DNA of 64,000 nucleotides from an uncultured delta proteobacterium. Lineage in GTDB: Bacteria > Myxococcota_A > Polyangia > Polyangiales > Polyangiaceae. Below are positions 62,019-64,000 of this stretch, piece by piece. A model generated the notes under the pieces. The model was not told the origin of the DNA, searched no databases, and worked only from the letters and a program-made list of their open reading frames with translations. The position numbers and the translations under genes were made by a program. How positions within the stretch are numbered: position 1 is the stretch's first letter; each line of letters begins with the position of its first letter. The stretch spans positions 99,956 through 163,955 of the forward strand of contig CAITIQ010000373.1 of the NCBI GenBank assembly GCA_903892415.1, written 5' to 3'.

Positions 62019-63179
62019 TCATCCTTGGTCGAGCAGCACAAGCTCGATCTCGAGTTCGAGCCGCTCCTTTCCACGTTGCACCGTAACCTTCACCTTCTCC
62101 CCGGGCTTTCTTCCGTCCAGGGCGTTGTACAGACCGTCGTAGTCCCCAACCTCCTGTCCGGCGACGCCGACGATCACGTCGCCGATGGCGATTTCGTTGC
62201 CGCGTTGTTCAACCGGTCGCAGCCCAGCACGTGCTGCAGGCCCACCGGTCTCAACCCCGAGAATCACGACACCCTTCATGCGGAGGCGTCTTTCGATGCG
62301 GCTAGCTGGGTCGATGCTGATGCCCAGCCCTACCTGTTCGGCTCGGCCGGTCCGGATGATCTGCGGGACAATACGAGCGACCGTCGTGAACGGCACGGCG
62401 AAGCCGATGCCAGCTGATTGCCCGCTCCGAGAGAAGATCATCGTGTTCATCCCGATCAGCCTTCCGCTGGAGTCCAGCAAGGGACCTCCTGAATTGCCGG
62501 GATTGATCGCAGCGTCCGTTTGAACCATGTCGCGGATGGTCACCCCGCCCGCACCGTCCACCTGGCGTCCGAGCGCGCTGATGACGCCCGTCGTCAACGT
62601 ATGGTCGAGGCCGAAGGGGTTGCCGATCGCCACGGCCTTCTGCCCAACCTCGAGCGGCACCTTCAGCGGGGCAACCTGAATTGGCGTCAGCGTGTCGTTG
62701 GGCGCGTCGATCTTCAATACGGCGATGTCCTTTCGTGGTTCAACGCCGACGACGGTAGCGGGATAGGTCTTTTGATCGTGGAGGCGGACGACCAACGACT
62801 GTGCTCCGTCCACCACATGGAAGTTCGTGACGATGTGACCCTCAGCGTCCCATAGGAAGCCCGAGCCTGAGCCGGCCGGAACCTCCACAGCGTTGCCACT
62901 CCAATAGTTCGTTACGAGGCGTTTCTGCGTAACGAACACCACACTTGGCGCGACGTTGCGAAAGACGCCGATCGAGTTGCGTTCATCCTCGATCAGGGCA
63001 TTCGTAGAGAGCGGTGGGATTGCGGGAGGTTCCGCCGAACCCGCTCCGCCAGCCGTCTGCTCGCTGCGTGGTCCGTCAGTGCTCTTCGAGGCATCCTGGG
63101 TACCCGGGGCTGGTCGGCAGGCTGCGGTGAGAGTCAATGCACTAAGGGCCCAAACGAGCGCGCTCTGCTTTAGCTGCAT
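62019..63179 (-). CDS. HtrA/DegP-type serine protease, lipoprotein
   Basis: 386 residues from ATG 63179. Lipobox TLTAAC (C21) after the signal. The trypsin-like domain has NFHVVDG (H121), KDIAVLKI (D151) and NPGNSGGPL (S230). A single PDZ domain occupies about residues 285-380 (GLGISIDPASRIERRL; GVETGGPAARAGL). It lies in the envelope and degrades or refolds damaged exported proteins. Lipid anchoring rather than a free periplasmic form is a mild oddity. Confidence 0.95.
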   Translation of the reverse strand: MQLKQSALVWALSALTLTAACRPAPGTQDASKSTDGPRSEQTAGGAGSAEPPAIPPLSTNALIEDERNSIGVFRNVAPSVVFVTQKRLVTNYWSGNAVEVPAGSGSGFLWDAEGHIVTNFHVVDGAQSLVVRLHDQKTYPATVVGVEPRKDIAVLKIDAPNDTLTPIQVAPLKVPLEVGQKAVAIGNPFGLDHTLTTGVISALGRQVDGAGGVTIRDMVQTDAAINPGNSGGPLLDSSGRLIGMNTMIFSRSGQSAGIGFAVPFTTVARIVPQIIRTGRAEQVGLGISIDPASRIERRLRMKGVVILGVETGGPAARAGLRPVEQRGNEIAIGDVIVGVAGQEVGDYDGLYNALDGRKPGEKVKVTVQRGKERLELEIELVLLDQG

Positions 63180-63312
63180 AGGCGCTTCTTGCCTCAAAGT
63201 ACTTATCGAGGCAAGCGGATGAGGCCAATCCACGGCAGCGGGAACAACTTCGTTTCTCGGCTGTTAGCAGCGGATCCAAGCAAATGGACCCAGGCCAGCG
63301 GAGCCAGCGTTG

Positions 63313-63999
63313 CTAGCGAAAGAGTCCCTTCTCGCGGAGCAGGGCGCCCACGGCCCGAAACCCATCGGCTCGACCGAGTTGCAGAATGTGGCCCCCCGCA
63401 AAGGTTACGTAGCGGGCGTTGAAGTGGTCGCGCAGTTTTTCTGCGTGGGACAGCGGCGTTATCTGGTCCCCCTCTCCCGCAATGACGACCACTGAATCGC
63501 CGGCAATGCGCGGCGGGCGTGAGAAAGGGCTGGCGATTCGGTGGGCGTTCTCCAGGGCTCGTTGTTGCAAGGCCTGTTGTTCCGGGGAACCCACCAGTCT
63601 GCCCGCCGCCAGCGCGACATCCGCGAACGACGCGAGCGGGATGATGGGCGCCAAGAAGCTCAGCGAGGGCAGCAAGGTTCCAAGCAGGCTCACGGTGTAG
63701 CCGCCCAGGCTCATCCCCATCGCGCCGATGGCAGGAGCCCCGCGGCTCTCAAGATGAGCAATCAACGTACGTGCATCGAACACCGCCTGGCGAAAGCCCT
63801 CATTGGTGAATCTCGGATCCGAGCCTGGGAACGCCGGCGGCCGACCACCCGAGCGAAGCGCATGGAAAGGCAACACCAGGAGCACCGCGTTCATCCCGTG
63901 TTCGAGCAGCCACTTGAGAGGCCAAACACGCTCTTCGACTGCGAATTGCCCCGCGCGATACCCATGTACAATGATGGCTGTTGGGCGCTCCCAACGGTC
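63313..63999 (-). CDS. Alpha/beta hydrolase (S9/dienelactone-like), 3' part
   Basis: The gene runs off the right edge; 229 codons are visible, and the frame is open to the end (…RWERPTAIIVHGYRAGQF). IIVHGYRAG forms the oxyanion-hole HG, GMSLGGY is the nucleophile elbow (Ser), and GEGDQITPL and GGH are the candidate acid and base. Substrate unknown. Promoter and N-terminus are outside the window. It lies 133 bases downstream of the HtrA gene in direction of transcription order, same strand. Confidence 0.85.
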   Translation of the reverse strand, partial: DRWERPTAIIVHGYRAGQFAVEERVWPLKWLLEHGMNAVLLVLPFHALRSGGRPPAFPGSDPRFTNEGFRQAVFDARTLIAHLESRGAPAIGAMGMSLGGYTVSLLGTLLPSLSFLAPIIPLASFADVALAAGRLVGSPEQQALQQRALENAHRIASPFSRPPRIAGDSVVVIAGEGDQITPLSHAEKLRDHFNARYVTFAGGHILQLGRADGFRAVGALLREKGLFR

Positions 64000-64000
64000 A

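Noticed and set aside
1..64000. CRISPR array, insertion sequence, prophage, integrase or large secondary-metabolite cluster
   Set aside because: No direct-repeat array, transposase or phage motif, and no PKS/NRPS multidomain gene was seen; only the stand-alone A domain, carrier and dehydrogenase.

Overview
The window reads as chromosomal DNA of a myxobacterium-like delta-proteobacterium (Myxococcota, probably Polyangia). This is an inference from content: many lipoproteins with Ala/Pro/Ser/Gly-rich linkers, a trypsin-like protease ending in a Gly/Ser-rich linker, Cys-x-Cys, transmembrane helix and Arg tail (MYXO-CTERM type), a fibro-slime domain protein, a Ser/Thr kinase fused to a formylglycine-generating-enzyme (FGE) domain, PP2C phosphatase, a FIST sensor, and dense ATGA gene overlaps. 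I saw no rRNA, tRNA, CRISPR, insertion sequence, integrase or prophage gene. Most of the window looks like ordinary core and accessory chromosome, and no gap without a gene exceeds 300 bases unless the weak ORF at 25517-25726 is rejected.

Layout. 1-6.3 kb: end of a di-heme cytochrome c peroxidase, a large EF-hand membrane protein, a diheme cytochrome lipoprotein coupled to a glycerophosphodiesterase, and a beta-CASP RNA hydrolase. 6.5-8.9 kb: Lon protease. 8.9-13.7 kb: a cysteine-repeat lipoprotein diverging from what looks like a post-translationally modified peptide operon: a lipoprotein ending in two E-x-x-C-G motifs, a stem-loop, a DUF692 (MNIO) enzyme fused to an HvfC/DUF2063-like domain, and a translationally coupled kinase-FGE protein. 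13.7-14.7 kb: a lipoprotein gene (PrcB_C-like domain) broken by one in-frame TAG. 14.8-18.7 kb: two GYF/zinc-ribbon/beta-propeller membrane proteins coupled to oligoribonuclease. 18.7-25.4 kb: CAP-domain and TPR proteins, a propeller lipoprotein, a lipid kinase and small proteins. 25.9-29.5 kb: a nucleotide-transporter-like membrane protein with HEAT repeats coupled to a cyclic-nucleotide-binding protein. 29.5-33.2 kb: a TetR-led operon with a long palindromic operator, and CorA. 33.2-40.8 kb: DnaJ/CbpA, small-cluster proteins, an ECF sigma factor, a cytochrome lipoprotein and NAD(P)HX repair enzyme. 40.9-44.2 kb: a Lnb-like (DUF4105) protein, an MFS transporter and PdxJ.

44.4-51.3 kb holds a stand-alone amino-acid adenylation enzyme, and on the other side of a protease, a lactonase-like and a HIT gene, an acyl-CoA dehydrogenase, a carrier protein and a FIST protein in a row; the set resembles prolyl-carrier-protein oxidation (pyrrole starter) systems. 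51.4-59.7 kb is the other notable block: PP2C phosphatase, an Hsp70/actin-fold ATPase with a long non-canonical N-terminus, a dynamin-like GTPase and a coiled-coil protein, the last three in one operon, reminiscent of SrfB/SrfC virulence-factor pairs. 59.8-64 kb: fibro-slime protein, LOG-family enzyme, an unknown coupled protein, HtrA-type lipoprotein protease and the end of an alpha/beta hydrolase.

A short dispersed palindromic repeat built on TGACTCGTGCC / GGCACGAGTCA appears at 9784-9841 (between modified-peptide precursor and enzyme), 25193-25262 and, as a reduced dyad, 21321-21344.
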